Positions 11,048 through 22,012 of a stretch of 64,000 nt of DNA are shown piece after piece (position 1 is the stretch's first letter; each line of letters opens with the position of its first letter). The stretch is from Diphasiastrum complanatum. Taxonomy: Eukaryota; Streptophyta; Lycopodiopsida; Lycopodiales; Lycopodiaceae. The DNA is taken from assembly GCA_029204225.1 (NCBI GenBank), contig CM055097.1, forward strand, positions 41,086,028 through 41,150,027, written 5' to 3'. Position numbers and translations under genes: made by a program. Under the pieces are notes generated by a model. That model saw only the letters and a program-made list of their open reading frames with translations, had not been told where the DNA came from and did not search any database.

Positions 11048-11786
11048 TCACAAAATGATGTGAAATTTTGATGTGCTTGGTTCGAGCATGGAAGATTGGA
11101 TTGTTGGCAAGTTGTTGGCTTCTTTATTTTCACAATAAATACATGGAATGTCTTCAGCCTTGATCACAGGAAGCTCCTCCAAAAGTCTTAGGATCTCCTT
11201 TGTTGTTGTTGTCATAGCTTTGTACTCAGATTCAGTTGATGAAAGAGAGATGGTATCTTGTTTTTTGAAAAGCCAAGATATAACTCCTCCACACAAGAAT
11301 GTAGCAAAGACACTTGTGGATCTTCTATCCACTTTTCCACCTACAAAATTTGAGTCCGAGTATGTTCTCAAACAAATATTAGTCCCTTGATAAACAATTC
11401 CAAAGTTCCTTGTAGCCGAGATGTATCTTAATACTCTTTTGGCACTTTTCCAATGACATATTAGTGGACTTTGCATGTATTGACTCAATTTTCCAACACA
11501 AAAAGCTAAAATATGGTCTAGTGATGGTCAAATAGATCAAAGAGCAAATAAGCTTTCTATAGGTAGTGATGTCCTCAACGAATGCTTCATCACTTTCCTT
11601 AGAAACTTTTACACTTAGCTCCATGGGAGTTTCAACTCTTTTATAGTCTTTCATGACAAACTTTTCTAAGATGGATCTAGCATACTGAGATTGACATATG
11701 AAAGTAAAATCATTACTTCTAGTGACTTCTATTCCAAGTATAACCTTTAGAAGTCCTAGATCTACCATCTTAAATTCACTAGACAA
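11048..11786 (-). pseudogene. Co3 RT C-terminal part and RNase H
   Basis: Two overlapping frames on the minus strand are separated by a frameshift near 11470. The first (11786 down) carries KMVDLGLLKVILGIEV, ICQSQYARSILEKF and a damaged LTITRP block. The second carries KSAKRVLRYISATRNFG, RTYSDSNFVGGKVDRRSTS and KKQDTISLSSTESEYKAM. The end, from about 11110, has lost the standard FHARSKHIE block. The sequence is closest to Co12 at 51736-57561. Confidence 0.85.
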
Positions 11787-12100
11787 GGAAATTTTTACAT
11801 CTCTAATGCCATCAAGATCATTTCCTGTGAGACATTGAGAGATTCATCAAAAAGTACATCTCTACTTACACCATCTTTCTTGGTAATAGGATCAAATATC
11901 CTATAAGCTTTACTATTTTCACTATAACCAACAAAGATACCTTTGAATGAAGTATCATCTTCCTTTTACCTTACTTCTAAAGGAATGTGTACATAACAAG
12001 TACAACCAATATTTTCAAATCACTAAGATTTGGCTTTTTGCCATACAATGCTTCAAAAAATGTGAGTCCTTCAATGACACAATCAGTCATTCTATTAGTC
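11787..12100 (-). pseudogene. Co3 integrase C-terminal remnant
   Basis: Minus-strand translation gives NRMTDCVIEGLTFFEALYGK followed by KPNLSDLKI, the usual end of the copia integrase core, followed by stop-ridden linker sequence. It runs straight into the RT remnant at 11786, so the N-terminal two thirds of RT were deleted. The right edge near 12100 is the junction with Co4. Confidence 0.65.
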
Positions 12101-13141
12101 CTGCCCAATCAGCGTCAACATAACCCTGCAACTTAGGTAAAACACTTTGTCTTTTGTAGATTAGGCCAAGGTTAGGTGTACCTTTCACATACCTCAAATT
12201 CCTTTTTGCAGCTTTCCAATGGTCCATAGTGGGTGATGACATGAATTGGCTAATCAAACTTACAACATAGCAAATATCAGGCATGTAGTCGTAAGATATA
12301 TCAAACTCCCAACAAGCTGACGAAATAGAGTAGCGTCAACATGTGCACTATCATCAATACGAGATAATTTCTTACCAGCTTCGCAAGGGGTGATGGAAGG
12401 TTTGCACTCTGTCATGTGAAATCTCTCCAATATCTCGCCCACATACTTGTTTTGACATAACCTGATATCACTGCCAGTTTGCCATACTTCGACACCCATG
12501 CAGTAGTGCATAAGATCTAAATCTGTCATCTCAAACTGCTTGCATAGGTTGGCTTTGATAGAACGAGTGAGATTCTCATCATTGCCCATGATAATAATAT
12601 CATCAACATAAAGTACAATCAAGGCAATGCTATCATCGTTTATAAGAACATAAAGATTTGGATTTGAATTTGTTCTTACAAACCCATGAGAAAGAAAGTA
12701 ATTGTCAATGCATCCATACCATGCACGTGGTACTTGCTTAAGGCCATAAAGTGCTTTGTGTAGTTTACGTACCTTCTGTTCTTGCCCTTTTGCCATGAAG
12801 CCCTACAGTTGGACCATGTAAACTTCTTCCTCTAAGTCACCATTCAAAAATGCGGACTTCACATCCATTTGATGGATCTTCCACCCAAAATGAGATGCTA
12901 GGGCAATGATAAGGCGTAGCGTAGTCCACTTAGCCACTGGAGCAAATGTCTCTTCATAGTCAATTCCTTTGCTTTGCTCATCACATTTCACTACTAGGCG
13001 TGCCTTATGCTTTGCTATCGTGCCATCCGCATGAAACTTTGTTCTAAACACCCATTTATTGTCAATGGGTTTCTTTCCAAGTGGTAGATCAACTAACTCC
13101 CATGTATCATGCCTGTGGATGGATTCCATCTCCTCTTCCAT
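12087..13141 (-). pseudogene. Co4 reverse transcriptase and start of RNase H
   Basis: Three minus-strand frames give a nearly full copia RT. Blocks are HDTWELVDLPLGKKPI, NKWVFRTKFH, DYEETFAPVAKWTTLRLI, QMDVKSAFLNGDLEEEVYM, LYGLKQVPRAWYG and the catalytic LIVLYVDDIIIMGND, then FRQLVGSLIYLTTT. The third frame (12284-12087) holds MPDICYVVSLISQFMSSP and YVDADWAG, then the homology ends. Frame breaks lie near 12800 and 12270. Confidence 0.87.
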
Positions 13142-14130
13142 TGCCCTTTGCCACTCTTTGTGATCTTTTGCCTAATCAAAGGTTGATGGCTCTCAAACTT
13201 CAAAATGTCACTCATTAGGGCATAGTTCACATGATAATGATCGGGAGACTTCCTTTCCCGCGTTGATCTTCTCACTTCTCCTTGTGTGCTAGATCCTGGT
13301 TGATTTAGCTTTGCGTCCTTCATGATCTTTTCATAGCATTTTGGTATCTTAGGTTCAGGTGATACACTTCGTGGAGAGTATGTATCCCAAGGAGTGTCCA
13401 CATAATGTCTCTTACTTCCAACCGGTTTTTCCTATTGAATAGGTGGTGTCCTTTCATACTCACCCTCTCGACTCTCATTTTCATGTGCATCATCTTGTGG
13501 AGCATCTTCTTCATCTTCTTCTTCCAAAATTGTGGGAAGTCTTTTGATGCTTTCACCACTTACATGGTCTTCATCTTCATACCTATGCGTCTCATCAAAG
13601 ATCACATCTTTGCTAATGTGAATCTTGTTTATTATAAAATCAAAACACCTGTATGCCTTCGTTCTCTCGTCATAACCGATGAAGATACACTTGATTGCTT
13701 TGGCATCAAGTTTCTTTTGCTCCTCCCTTGGCACATGTACATAGGCCTTACATCCAATGACACAAAACTTGTCAATGTTTGGCTTTATTCCTGTAAATGC
13801 TTCTCTAGAGTCACATTTGAAACTACAACTGTAGGACTCCTATTTTGCAAGAACGTTGCCGCACTGCACGCTTCTGACCAAAGTGAATCAATCAAGCCCA
13901 TTTGCTTCATCATGGAGCATGCACTCTCCATAATAGTCCCGTTTTTCCTTTCAGCTACACCATTACTATGCGGCGTGTGTGACTGTGTGAATTGTCTTTT
14001 GATACCGTATTCCTTGCAAAAGTCCTCAAAATCATCAGATTTGTATTTTCCCCCTCAATCAGATCTTCGGATCTTCGATTGGCTTCAAATTGAATCCACA
14101 CTAGGCAGCCTTTCTACGGAGTTCTTTGCT
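13142..14130 (-). pseudogene. Co4 integrase
   Basis: On the minus strand the integrase core is entered from about 14085 (KYKSDDFEDFCKEYG, HTPHSNGVAERKNGT with the catalytic Glu near 13950). ASCSAATFLQ-like sequence and the C-terminal KLDAKAIKCIFIGYDERTKA near 13700 follow. An acidic linker (EEEDEEDAPQDDAHENE) precedes the RT entry. The zinc-binding half and the first two catalytic Asp residues are missing. A 244-codon frame on the opposite strand here is only a shadow. Confidence 0.8.
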
Positions 14131-14149
14131 TCCGTTTAGCTTCTCGTTT

Positions 14150-14307
14150 CAGCCGACAATCCCCTGCCTCTGAATCTTCTTATAGTTTCGAGCTATCCCA
14201 TGAATCTCCACAGACTTGGTTTTGTGCTTCCTAGCCAACAAATCGTTGTGAATTTGCAGCTCTCTATTCTTGTCTGGTGATTCAAGCCACCAAGGGCTAT
14301 GATACCA
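14150..14307 (-). promoter_or_regulatory. Co4 PBS and leader, with a short open frame
   Basis: The PBS at 14307-14295 reads TGGTATCATAGCC on the minus strand, one mismatch from the plant copia consensus. The leader that follows is open for about 50 codons and contains PDKNRELQIH and LLARKHKTKSVEI. The same leader occurs on the plus strand at 43791-43945 (Co10) with a similar reading frame. Confidence 0.75.
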
Positions 14308-14545
14308 ACACAGTTTAAAACACCCGACCGAATCAATCACCACAGCATAACATCAAGTGCAACAAGACAGACAACAAAATAGCTCACCTCAAATTGTATA
14401 TTCAACTTATATGTAAGTACAAAAATAAAGTTGCTTAAAAGCACTCAAAGCGCTCGTAAAAGAAAGACGGCCTGATAATTCTATAACTAAGCACATGTGG
14501 TGTCGTCGAAATAAGAAAGCACTATATAAGTCGATCATTGCTATT
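14308..14545 (-). repeat. Co4 5' LTR (probable)
   Basis: This lies between the Co4 PBS and resumption of Co3 gag. The PBS-side end (GGTCGGGTGTTTTAAAC on the minus strand) resembles the LTR end before the Co10 PBS at 43791. No second copy in this element confirms its outer edge. Confidence 0.6.
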
Positions 14546-15145
14546 TTAACTCCAATCCTATTTTTGATATGAAGCATTCTACTCTCCTCAAATACAAGCA
14601 CACTATGAAGCTTTTCTATACTAGGAAGTAGATCTTGAATATCAAAAGTTTGAACTAGATTAGAGTACTCATTCTCTAATCCATTCAAAATGATTTGAAC
14701 TAACTCATTGTCTTGGATATTATCACCTATAGAAGATAACTCTCTATTCAAAGATTCAATCCTAAGAACATAATTTTGGTCACTTTCATTACTTCCTTTC
14801 ATGCTGAGAAGTATTTGGTTTCTTAGCATGAGAATTCTTAAAGTATTTTTGGATTCATAAATAGATTTTAATGAATCCCATGCCTCTTTGGATGAGATAC
14901 AAGATGAGATTTCTTTCAATAGGTCAATTACTTACATTCATTTTTAAGCAATGTAATGCCAATCTAGATCTCTTCTTGTACTTTACCAATTCTTGACCAC
15001 CTTGAGGTTCTTCTTCCACATCAAGGACAATGTCATAAAGATCATGGAGTACAAGCAAAGACTCCATTATAACTTTCCAAATGGCATAATTAGTGGATGT
15101 GAGCCTTTCATTGGCTTCAAGCAAAAAACCACCCATTGATGCCAT
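14546..15145 (-). pseudogene. gag: Co3 gag
   Basis: The minus-strand gag starts at 15145 (MASMGGFLLEANERLTS). A frame break near 14920 follows the MNVSN block. The rest carries SKEAWDSLKSIYESKNT, LRILMLRNQILLSM and LVQIILNGLENEY, and native sequence stops near MLHIKNRIGVK, where Co4 is inserted. No zinc knuckle remains. The protein is close to the gag of Co8, Co11 and Co12. Confidence 0.87.
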
Positions 15146-15737
15146 TTTTATTGAAAAAGCACTTGAAACTTTCTATGGTTTCACTTGGAGATCTGAACCT
15201 ATAGTGTTTTCTAGCAATATATTAAGCTTGTGGACTCAACCCTATCACTCTCGAACAAATCCATAATGATGGATTTATAGATTTTAGTCTCACACTTGCA
15301 AAATCACTCCTTAATCTATAGTTTTTGGCATATCTTTCTCTCAACTTCAATGCACACTCAAAACATCTGAGAATCAGCTTTACTATACTTGAATCAAGCT
15401 TTAAATCAACTATATAATTGATCTAGACCAAGAACAAATCAATGGAATAGAAACAATGCAAGAAAAAGCTTGAAAAAAGCACTAAAATTGACTAGTTTTG
15501 GGTGTATGAAGCAAATAATGCACCAAACTAAAATTTAATGCTCTAAACAGGTTCTGTATGGTCCCACACGTGTGGAAAGTACACCTGCAGCCCACAAAAA
15601 GATTTGGTGCAAAGATATTTATTCTATCTATCCATTCAAACTCGCTACCTCAACAATAGCTAGTCTCCAAAAACTTGCTAATTTGGGTGTAGTTTAAATC
15701 AACGCCATCAATGCTCTTGTACTTGGCTATGATATCA
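15146..15737 (-). other. Co3 leader and PBS
   Basis: About 590 non-coding bases lie between PBS and gag. The PBS at 15737-15725 reads TGATATCATAGCC on the minus strand, two changes from the consensus. An exact CACACGTGTG lies at 15565-15574. Confidence 0.78.
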
Positions 15738-16558
15738 TGTGAAATTCCAAAGAATTGATGACCAAGAATGGATCCAAATCAGATCCACAAGAGATATTGG
15801 GTGTTAGATTCAATTGATCTACCAATCTACACAAGATTAGAGCTCATTAGATCAATTTTACATCAACAAATCTAACAAGAACAATCAACAAAGATCAAAC
15901 TATGGAAAAAGAGATTTCACATGTGTGAAAATTTGTCCCTGTATGGCCTTCCAGTAGAGAATGATGTACACTAAAAGTAGAATTCAATAGAACCATAGAA
16001 TCACAATACAAATGGTGAAGTTACTCAACTTGCTTGTTGATTATGGCCAAATGAGGCTCTATATGTACACAAGAGGTAGCTCGAGCTGCTGCTAACTCAG
16101 CTCGTTTGGCAAATGTGAGAGTGCTGAGTCATTTAATGATCCATCAATTACATCAAACTTGGCACATGGTCCATGACTTTGTTGATTTAAGTCACCTCCT
16201 TGATTTTGGGTAACTTCCCTAACTTATAGGAACTTAGATAAATATCTTCTACAAGTACAAAATCGCATGCTACTAATATTTCCACATGTGTGAGTAGTCC
16301 TCCTCACAAGGGAGATCACTCCTAATCTCATGGTGTAGCATTTTCTACCAATAAAATGATGCCAAGTGGCATATAGCTAGAAAACTAGATTTTGGCCATT
16401 TTAGCCACTAGATCTTAAATCAAATGATATGTACAACCAATATGATTAATCTAAATTATATGTGCATTTATTTCACACATGGGAACAGGCTCCACACATG
16501 TAATGATGATATGTACATAGATTTGGCCTAGATCAAGCAAGATTTTAACAATTTCACA
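15738..16558 (-). repeat. Co3 5' LTR
   Basis: An 821-bp repeat begins TGTGAAATT and ends AATTTCACA on the plus strand. It contains CACATGTGTG near 15919 and further CACATG-type boxes. It sits directly against Co5 RT coding sequence on its right. Confidence 0.85.
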
Positions 16559-17210
16559 AGGATGGTGTCATCAACATAGATTAACAAAAGTACAATACCA
16601 TGATTATCAAACTTAAGATATAAGCTAGGATCATATTCACTTTGAGAGAAACCAAGTGAAATAAGATGATGATGTAGTCTTGAATTCCAAGACCTAGAGG
16701 CTTGCTTCAAGCCATAGATGCTTCTTTGTAGATGACAAACTTTGTCCTCCAACCCAAGCTTGATGAATCCTTGGGGCTGCTCCATGAAGATGTCGTCTTC
16801 CAAGAATCCATTAAGAAATGCATTTGACACATCCATTTGACAAAGAATCCATCCAAAATGAGAGGCAAGAGCAAGAATTAGCCTTATTGTGACCATCTTG
16901 GCCACGGGTGCAAAAGTCTCCTCATAATCCATGCCCTTCTCTTGGGCATATCCCTTGGCAACTAGCCTTGCCTTGTGCTTGCTTATGCTTCCATCTGAAT
17001 TTAACTTGAGTTTGAACACCCACTTACATCCTATCACATTCTTAGAAGGTCTATCAACAAGGATCCAAGTACCCTTATCCATCAAAGCATTATACTCATC
17101 TAGCATAGCTTGGTATCATTCTTTTGAATTCAAAGCGTCTTTTACATTTGAAGGCTCATCAAAACTTGACATAAGATCAAAAGAGGTAGATGACAAACAC
17201 ACCTCTTAAA
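16559..17210 (-). pseudogene. Co5 reverse transcriptase, N-terminal half
   Basis: Minus-strand copia RT: YNALMDKGTWILVDRPSK, GCKWVFKLKLNSDGSI, DYEETFAPVAKMVTIRL, QMDVSNAFLNGFLEDDI, SIYGLKQASRSW and LLLIYVDDTIL. It is cut exactly after the YVDD box by the Co3 LTR. The codons before the first ATG (FDLMSSFDEPSNVKDAL) belong to the integrase-RT linker. Its integrase and protease lie at 23832-24839, beyond Co6. I found no continuation below Co3. Confidence 0.85.
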
Positions 17211-17869
17211 CAACAGGTGCATCGCTCATGCGAAAGGGTCTAGTTAACAATTAGACTATGTATACGTTCAATTATACTATCAAAGGTATATTTAACTAAG
17301 AGTTAAAGTTACTCTAGTTTAACATGTCTTTTCATATCTAGTCGTTTCGTGTGGACGACCTAGTAAAGCTTATCCAAGACAATGTCTTTCCTATTAAAGG
17401 TCTTGCCCTTAATTACAAGGCAAGTACTTAGGAGATATATTCCCGAAAAATGTCTTAGGCCTCTTCATGATTTATACTTAACCAGCTCATATCTTCATTT
17501 TCGAGTATATCATGCCATATTTATGTTGATATTCAATTTTCAACAATAAGGTGCATCACATATATCCCCTTCCTCAAATGTGAAACATCCTCATGAACAT
17601 AACATCTTCTTTTTGAGGATTATTTGTGAAACATTCTGTTCTTCAGACTTTTGTTAAGGCAAAAGGATATTTCTTCGTATATTTCGTCCTTTAGATATTT
17701 ATTTGTCTTAGAGAATATGTGTCTTGCTGTTTCTTTAATTGAATAGGTTGTTTTGAGTTAATCTTTTAATTGTTGATGAAAACTGGAATCAAACTTCAAA
17801 ACATCTTTAAACTTCAAAAATTCAGCATCCCATAGAAACATCAGCACAACAAAGGCATGAATGAATGTT
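17211..17869. other. Unassigned non-coding stretch
   Basis: A+T-rich sequence without a recognisable frame. It lies between Co5 RT and a decayed minus-strand frame. It may hold the missing end of the element whose PBS is at 18773-18784. Confidence 0.4.
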
Positions 17870-18785
17870 TTATGAACGATTCAATTCTTCATATAAATTC
17901 TGAGCAAAATCCAAGTTTTGTTGAGCTTCGATCAATAGCAAGTCTTCTTTTGATTTTGTGTAACGGCCAACTGGCAAGTTGTCGAATTCTTCTAACTTGA
18001 TCGGGAGCAATGTTCCATCGAAGAGCTCCTGAGTTAACTTTGTATCTTCGTCTGAATCACTATGAAGGGTGACTTCTTTACAGTAACGAGCTGAAAATCT
18101 GATAAAAGAGGTCATAAAGATTTTGAACGAAAAATAATGTCTTTGTCATGAAAGTACCAAACTGCCAAAATGAATATGTACAAAACTGCTTGTAGCGAAA
18201 TGACTTCCTTCTGTCTTGCAGATTGTGTCGAATTTCCACAAAATAATCTACAAGATTTTACTCCCAATCCACATAAAGGCTAAATAGTTCTGGATAAGCC
18301 ATATTTATATTAATCAGCAACCTGGCATCGTTGAATTCGCCTAGATCCGCAACAACTTGTGGTTTCTACAGCTGAAACTACGACTTTCGCTTCCAAAAAT
18401 GTCGCTTATTGTCTTCGTTCCGCAAAAATTGAAACTCTTTGATTTGAATATATTCTAGAGCATACATAGCCGAAGAGCCTATGTATAACTCTGCTGATCC
18501 GAAAGGCACGACCTGGAACTTACCCTGGATTATGCCCCAACAGAGACATCCTTTCTATTTGATAGAGAGATGGGCCCATAACCAAAGAAAGTCGTCCTTC
18601 TCCCAAGGTCGCTTCCATTCATCGAAGGCGATGCCTATTGCGCCTGGTAGCATCATGTAATCCACACGCCAGAAGCGTTCAGCAAATGCACGGAATCTGT
18701 CAGCACTTACCTTCGACTGATTGCGTCGTATTCGCTTTGGCTGTATGGATGCAGTTGCCAAGTCTTGAGTTTGCTTTGATACCAT
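17870..18785 (-). pseudogene. Unidentified decayed frame starting at a PBS
   Basis: From 18785 down the minus strand is open for 76 codons. After one stop the same frame reads on for about 60 more (CLCWGIIQGKFQVVPFG and YALEYIQIKEFQFL). Other frames then give DLGEFNDARLLINI, MAYPELFSLYVDWE and, at 18115-17870, an 81-codon piece rich in Glu and Asp. This pattern fits one old protein of roughly 300 residues broken by a few shifts. I do not recognise it: it is not a copia gag like the others here. It starts where gag should be, and its ATG overlaps the PBS. It could be an unusual gag or a captured gene in a non-autonomous element. Confidence 0.45.
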
Positions 18786-18845
18786 ATTAGAAAGAGGTGT
18801 GCAGAAGATAGGTTTAACTCGAAAAGAAATGAACTCGAATAAAGC
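18773..18845 (-). promoter_or_regulatory. Inverted LTR end and PBS of a Co6-like element
   Basis: On the minus strand the last 60 or so bases of an LTR (18845-18785) match the end of the Co6 3' LTR at 23770-23831. Directly after them lies TGGTATCAAAGC (18784-18773), a plant copia-type PBS with one change. The terminal bases read ATA where ACA is expected. The orientation is opposite to Co6, whose leader begins just to the right. Confidence 0.75.
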
Positions 18846-18997
18846 AAAATCTCTAATATCTGATATTTTTCACGATATCAAATTGATAATCATACTCTTC
18901 AGCTCTTTTCAACCTTCCAATATCAGAGAATTGATTTCCTATTGTTGGCATTACTATATCTTAGCGTCATCGATACAATCGACAGACTAAGTTCCAG

Positions 18998-19880
18998 ATG
19001 AATTCTCAAAGTAAAGCTGGTCTTATCGCAGACAAGTTGAATAGATCCAATTATCATTTGTGGAAATTTAAGATGAAGACCTTGCTAATCGCCAGCGAAT
19101 TATGGGATGTTGTTACAAGTACAAAAGTAAAACCTGAAGATGACGACTCAAAGTGGAAATTGAAGGATGGTAAAGCTTTCGCGCTTATTATCTTCAATAT
19201 ATCAGATACACAGATTGGACACATAGTTGAAGCTAAAATGTCAAGAGACATTTGGGACATCTTGAACTCACTATATGACGTGAGAGACATAACTACTAAA
19301 TTACATCTACGAAGGAAATTCTTCACATTCAAGATGTCTACCGGTGATTCTCTTCAGAGTCACATAACCCATTTGAGAATCTCTTGCAACAAATGGCCGC
19401 TATTGGATCAGTCATAGATGATCAAGATGCAATTATGACATTGCTTTTAAGCTTGCCCTCTACATATGAGAACTGGGTGATGATCATATCGACACACTCA
19501 GATTTAACTCTTAAAATAGTTATTACTATGTTGCTGTAAGAAGACAATAGAAGAAGTCAAGACACTTCGTCTGCTTCCTCCTCTCAGGCTCTATATGTCA
19601 ACAAAGGCTCTAAGTGACAGAAGCAAAAAAGCTCCAAGAAGACTGTAGCAAATTTGAAATAGACTCAAAGTCAAGCACAATCATCAGATCCATAATCGAA
19701 GAAGAAGATGTTTTGTAGGTATTGCAAGTGCAATAACCATGAGATCAAGGATTGCCGAATTCTCCAAGCAAAGAATGCAGCCAAGCAAATTTATCACAAG
19801 CAAACACAGTTTCATCATCTCCCCAGCATTCATGGTCAAAGATCAAAGCGCATTTTTGAATGATTCATAGTTTTTTGATT
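18998..19880 (+). pseudogene. gag: Co6 gag and zinc knuckle
   Basis: Gag starts MNSQSKAGLIADKLNRSNY and carries HLWKFKMKTLL, VEAKMSRDIWDILNSLY and LHLRRKFFTFKMS. The first frame ends at 19415-19417 after LLDQS; further gag sequence follows in another frame (LLSLPSTYENWV near 19445), then stops. A zinc-knuckle remnant (CRYCKCNNHEIKDC) lies near 19715. This gag type (KLNRSNYHLWK) is distinct from the SSNYS-type gags of the other copias in the window. Confidence 0.83.
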
Positions 19881-21061
19881 TTGGAACAACTCAACACATG
19901 ACCAATCAACGTGAGATCTTCACCTCCTACACGTCTTACAGTACGAAGAAATTTGTTCACCTTGGTGACAATAATACTCACACTATTGAAGGTGAAGGTA
20001 CTGTAAGATTGCAATTTCAGCATGATCAATTCAAACTACTATCAAAGGTCTTATATGTTCCTAAACTCTCTACAAATCTGTTATCAGTAAGTAGAATTAC
20101 AGATTTAGGTCATAAGGTAGAATTTGAATCTGATCAATGAAAAATTATTGATAGGAATAATAAGATCCTTGCATTTGGCAAGAAACAAGGTTACTTATAT
20201 AGATTGGTGCATTGTTATTCTGAGTCTAGTCAAGCCTTGAAAACCTTTGTTTCAATCAATAAAGCATTACTATGGCATCATCGCTTAAGACACTTGAATT
20301 ATGCATATGTTTTGAACATGTCCAAAAAATCCATGCTTCTTGATCTCGACTATCCTTCTGGTAAGGTCAATCTCCCTGTCTGTCATAGCTGCATCTTTAG
20401 AAAGCAGACTAGGATTTCTTTTAGATCAAACCACATGCATGCAGCAAAAGGTCTGTTAGATGTTGTTCATACAGATATATGTGGACCTATGCAAACTTCT
20501 TCATTGCTAGATACAAAGTATTTCATTACTTTTATTGACAAATTCTCCAGAAGAACAGCTGTTTATTTCATTAAACAGAAATCAGAGGCTTTCATCAAAT
20601 TCAGACAATACAAAGAGCATGCTGAGATTCAAACTGGAAAACGAATCAAAGCATTGAGGTCAGATAACAAGGGAGAATACATCTCCACCAAATTCAAGGA
20701 GTATTGTCTTAAAATGGGCATTGAGCAACAATACATTACCTCCTATTCGCCTCAGTCAAATGGTCTGAACAGATGTCCTACTAAAGGTCTCTCAGACAAA
20801 ACACCATTCGAAGTTTGGACAAGTACCAAACCTTCTTTATCAAACTTACGCGTTTTTGGATGTACTGCTTTTGCGCAGATACCTCGTGATCTCAGGAAGA
20901 AACTCGACTTCCAGAGTATCAAATGTGTTTTCATCAGCTACACTACTTCAGATCAAGCCTACAAGTTGTTCGATCCCATCGAGTCAAAGATATTCACTAG
21001 TCGGGATGTCATCTTCATCGAAGATCAATTCCCATGTAGCCGACCTATCAGATTCTCCTGA
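19881..21061 (+). pseudogene. Co6 protease and integrase, catalytic Glu deleted
   Basis: The protease region shows FDFGTTQHMT, a decayed form of the usual D-S/T-G box, then LYVPKLSTNLLSVSRI. The integrase shows LWHHRLRHLNY, VCHSCIFRKQ, the first Asp in VVHTDICGPM and the second in LRSDNKGEYI. After YSPQSNG the sequence jumps to a C-terminal block (KTPFEVWTSTKPSLSNLRVF), so the catalytic glutamate and nearby helix are deleted. There is a frame break near 20140-20200. Confidence 0.85.
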
Positions 21062-21259
21062 TGCATTGAACTTTTCAATTTCTCAGTCAACTATTCCCAT
21101 TGAAGGTCCAAGCTCTTCTACTTTTGACGAACAACAAATCAATGGTGAATCATAAGATGATGATGTTGTAGTTCAGCAACTATCGTATGATGGAAATGAT
21201 CAACTTCCTCTATTACCCAAAAGATCATCAAGAACTAGCAGACCACCTCACAGGTATAT
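21062..21259 (+). other. Co6 integrase-RT linker
   Basis: This is the poorly conserved spacer between integrase and RT. It contains stops and serine-rich fragments in other frames, with no separate gene. Confidence 0.5.
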
Positions 21260-22012
21260 CGACAAGTCTGTAGCCTCCCTTATTCAGGAACCGACATCTG
21301 TCCAAGAGGCACTCAGTCAGCCTCATTCAGATCTTTGGAAAGAAGCTATGGATAAAGAGTATTCATCTCTTATCAAGAACCAGACATGGACAATTGTTGA
21401 ATTACCTGCTAGTATAAACGTAGTCAATTGCAAATGGATTTTCAAAGTCAAGTACAATGCGTGAACAGCAGAAAGACACAACTTGCCAGAGGATTTTCTC
21501 AGGTATACAACGTTGATTACAATGAGACTTTTAGTCCAGTAGTCAAGCATTCTTCTGTTCAACTTTTGCTATCATTTGTCGCTGCAGAAGATTCGAAAAT
21601 ACATCAAATGGATGTACAGACAACATACCTCAATGGAGTTATCAAAGAAGACATTTACATGGTGCAACTCGAAGGTTATATTATCAAGGGTAAACACACT
21701 CATGTGTGCAAACTCCATAAGGCACCTTAGGGATTGAAGCAGTCTGCCCGAACATGGTTTAAAAGGACCAATACATTCCTTATTGATCACAGCTACACAC
21801 CTAGCTCTTTAGATTCAAACATTTACTTCAAAGCAGTGCAGCAGTCTTTTATCACTATCACTCTATATGTGAATGATACATTGCTTTTCAAAAATAGTAC
21901 CGATCTGATAAAAGAGGCCAAGACAATGCTATCTTCCGAATTCAACATGATCGATCTAGGCAAAGCTCATTACTGCCTTGGTATACAAATCTACTAAGAC
22001 AGAAAATAGAAG
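21260..22012 (+). pseudogene. Co6 reverse transcriptase, N-terminal part
   Basis: Across two frames I see WKEAMDKEYSSLIKNQTW, CKWIFKVK, ARGFSQVYNVDYNETFSP, HQMDVQTTYLNGVIKEDIYM, a stop in the LKQ block, and ITLYVNDTLLF. The catalytic box reads YVND instead of YVDD, so the second metal-binding Asp is lost. Homology ends at LGKAHYCLGIQIY and a stop, shortly before TRIM1 at 22013. Confidence 0.83.

Larger units (their letters stand above)
12101..14545 (-). mobile_element. Co4: internally deleted copia inside Co3 gag
   Basis: Starting from the right there is a short 5' LTR (14308-14545), a PBS (14295-14307), a leader (about 14150-14294), then directly integrase, RT and the first codons of RNase H. 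Gag and protease are absent. Homology ends near 12100 in the RNase H block YVDADWAG, with no 3' LTR visible. The family is different from Co3. Co3 gag sequence resumes at about 14546, which shows that Co4 lies inside it. Confidence 0.7.
10796..16558 (-). mobile_element. Co3: minus-strand copia, interrupted by Co4 and 3'-truncated
   Basis: The 5' LTR is 15738-16558. The PBS, leader, gag, an integrase remnant, RT/RNase H and about 80 bp of 3' LTR (10796-10875) follow toward lower coordinates. The LTR ends form a perfect 9-bp inverted repeat, TGTGAAATT and AATTTCACA. The element landed inside the RT of Co5, just after the YVDD box. Co4 sits inside its gag. Most integrase and the first half of RT are gone. 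AGGAT at 16559-16563 may be one copy of its target duplication; the other copy was not found because the 3' LTR is cut. Confidence 0.8.

Noticed and set aside
13405-14139. A 244-codon plus-strand frame
   Set aside because: It is antisense to the Co4 integrase and shows no domain of its own.
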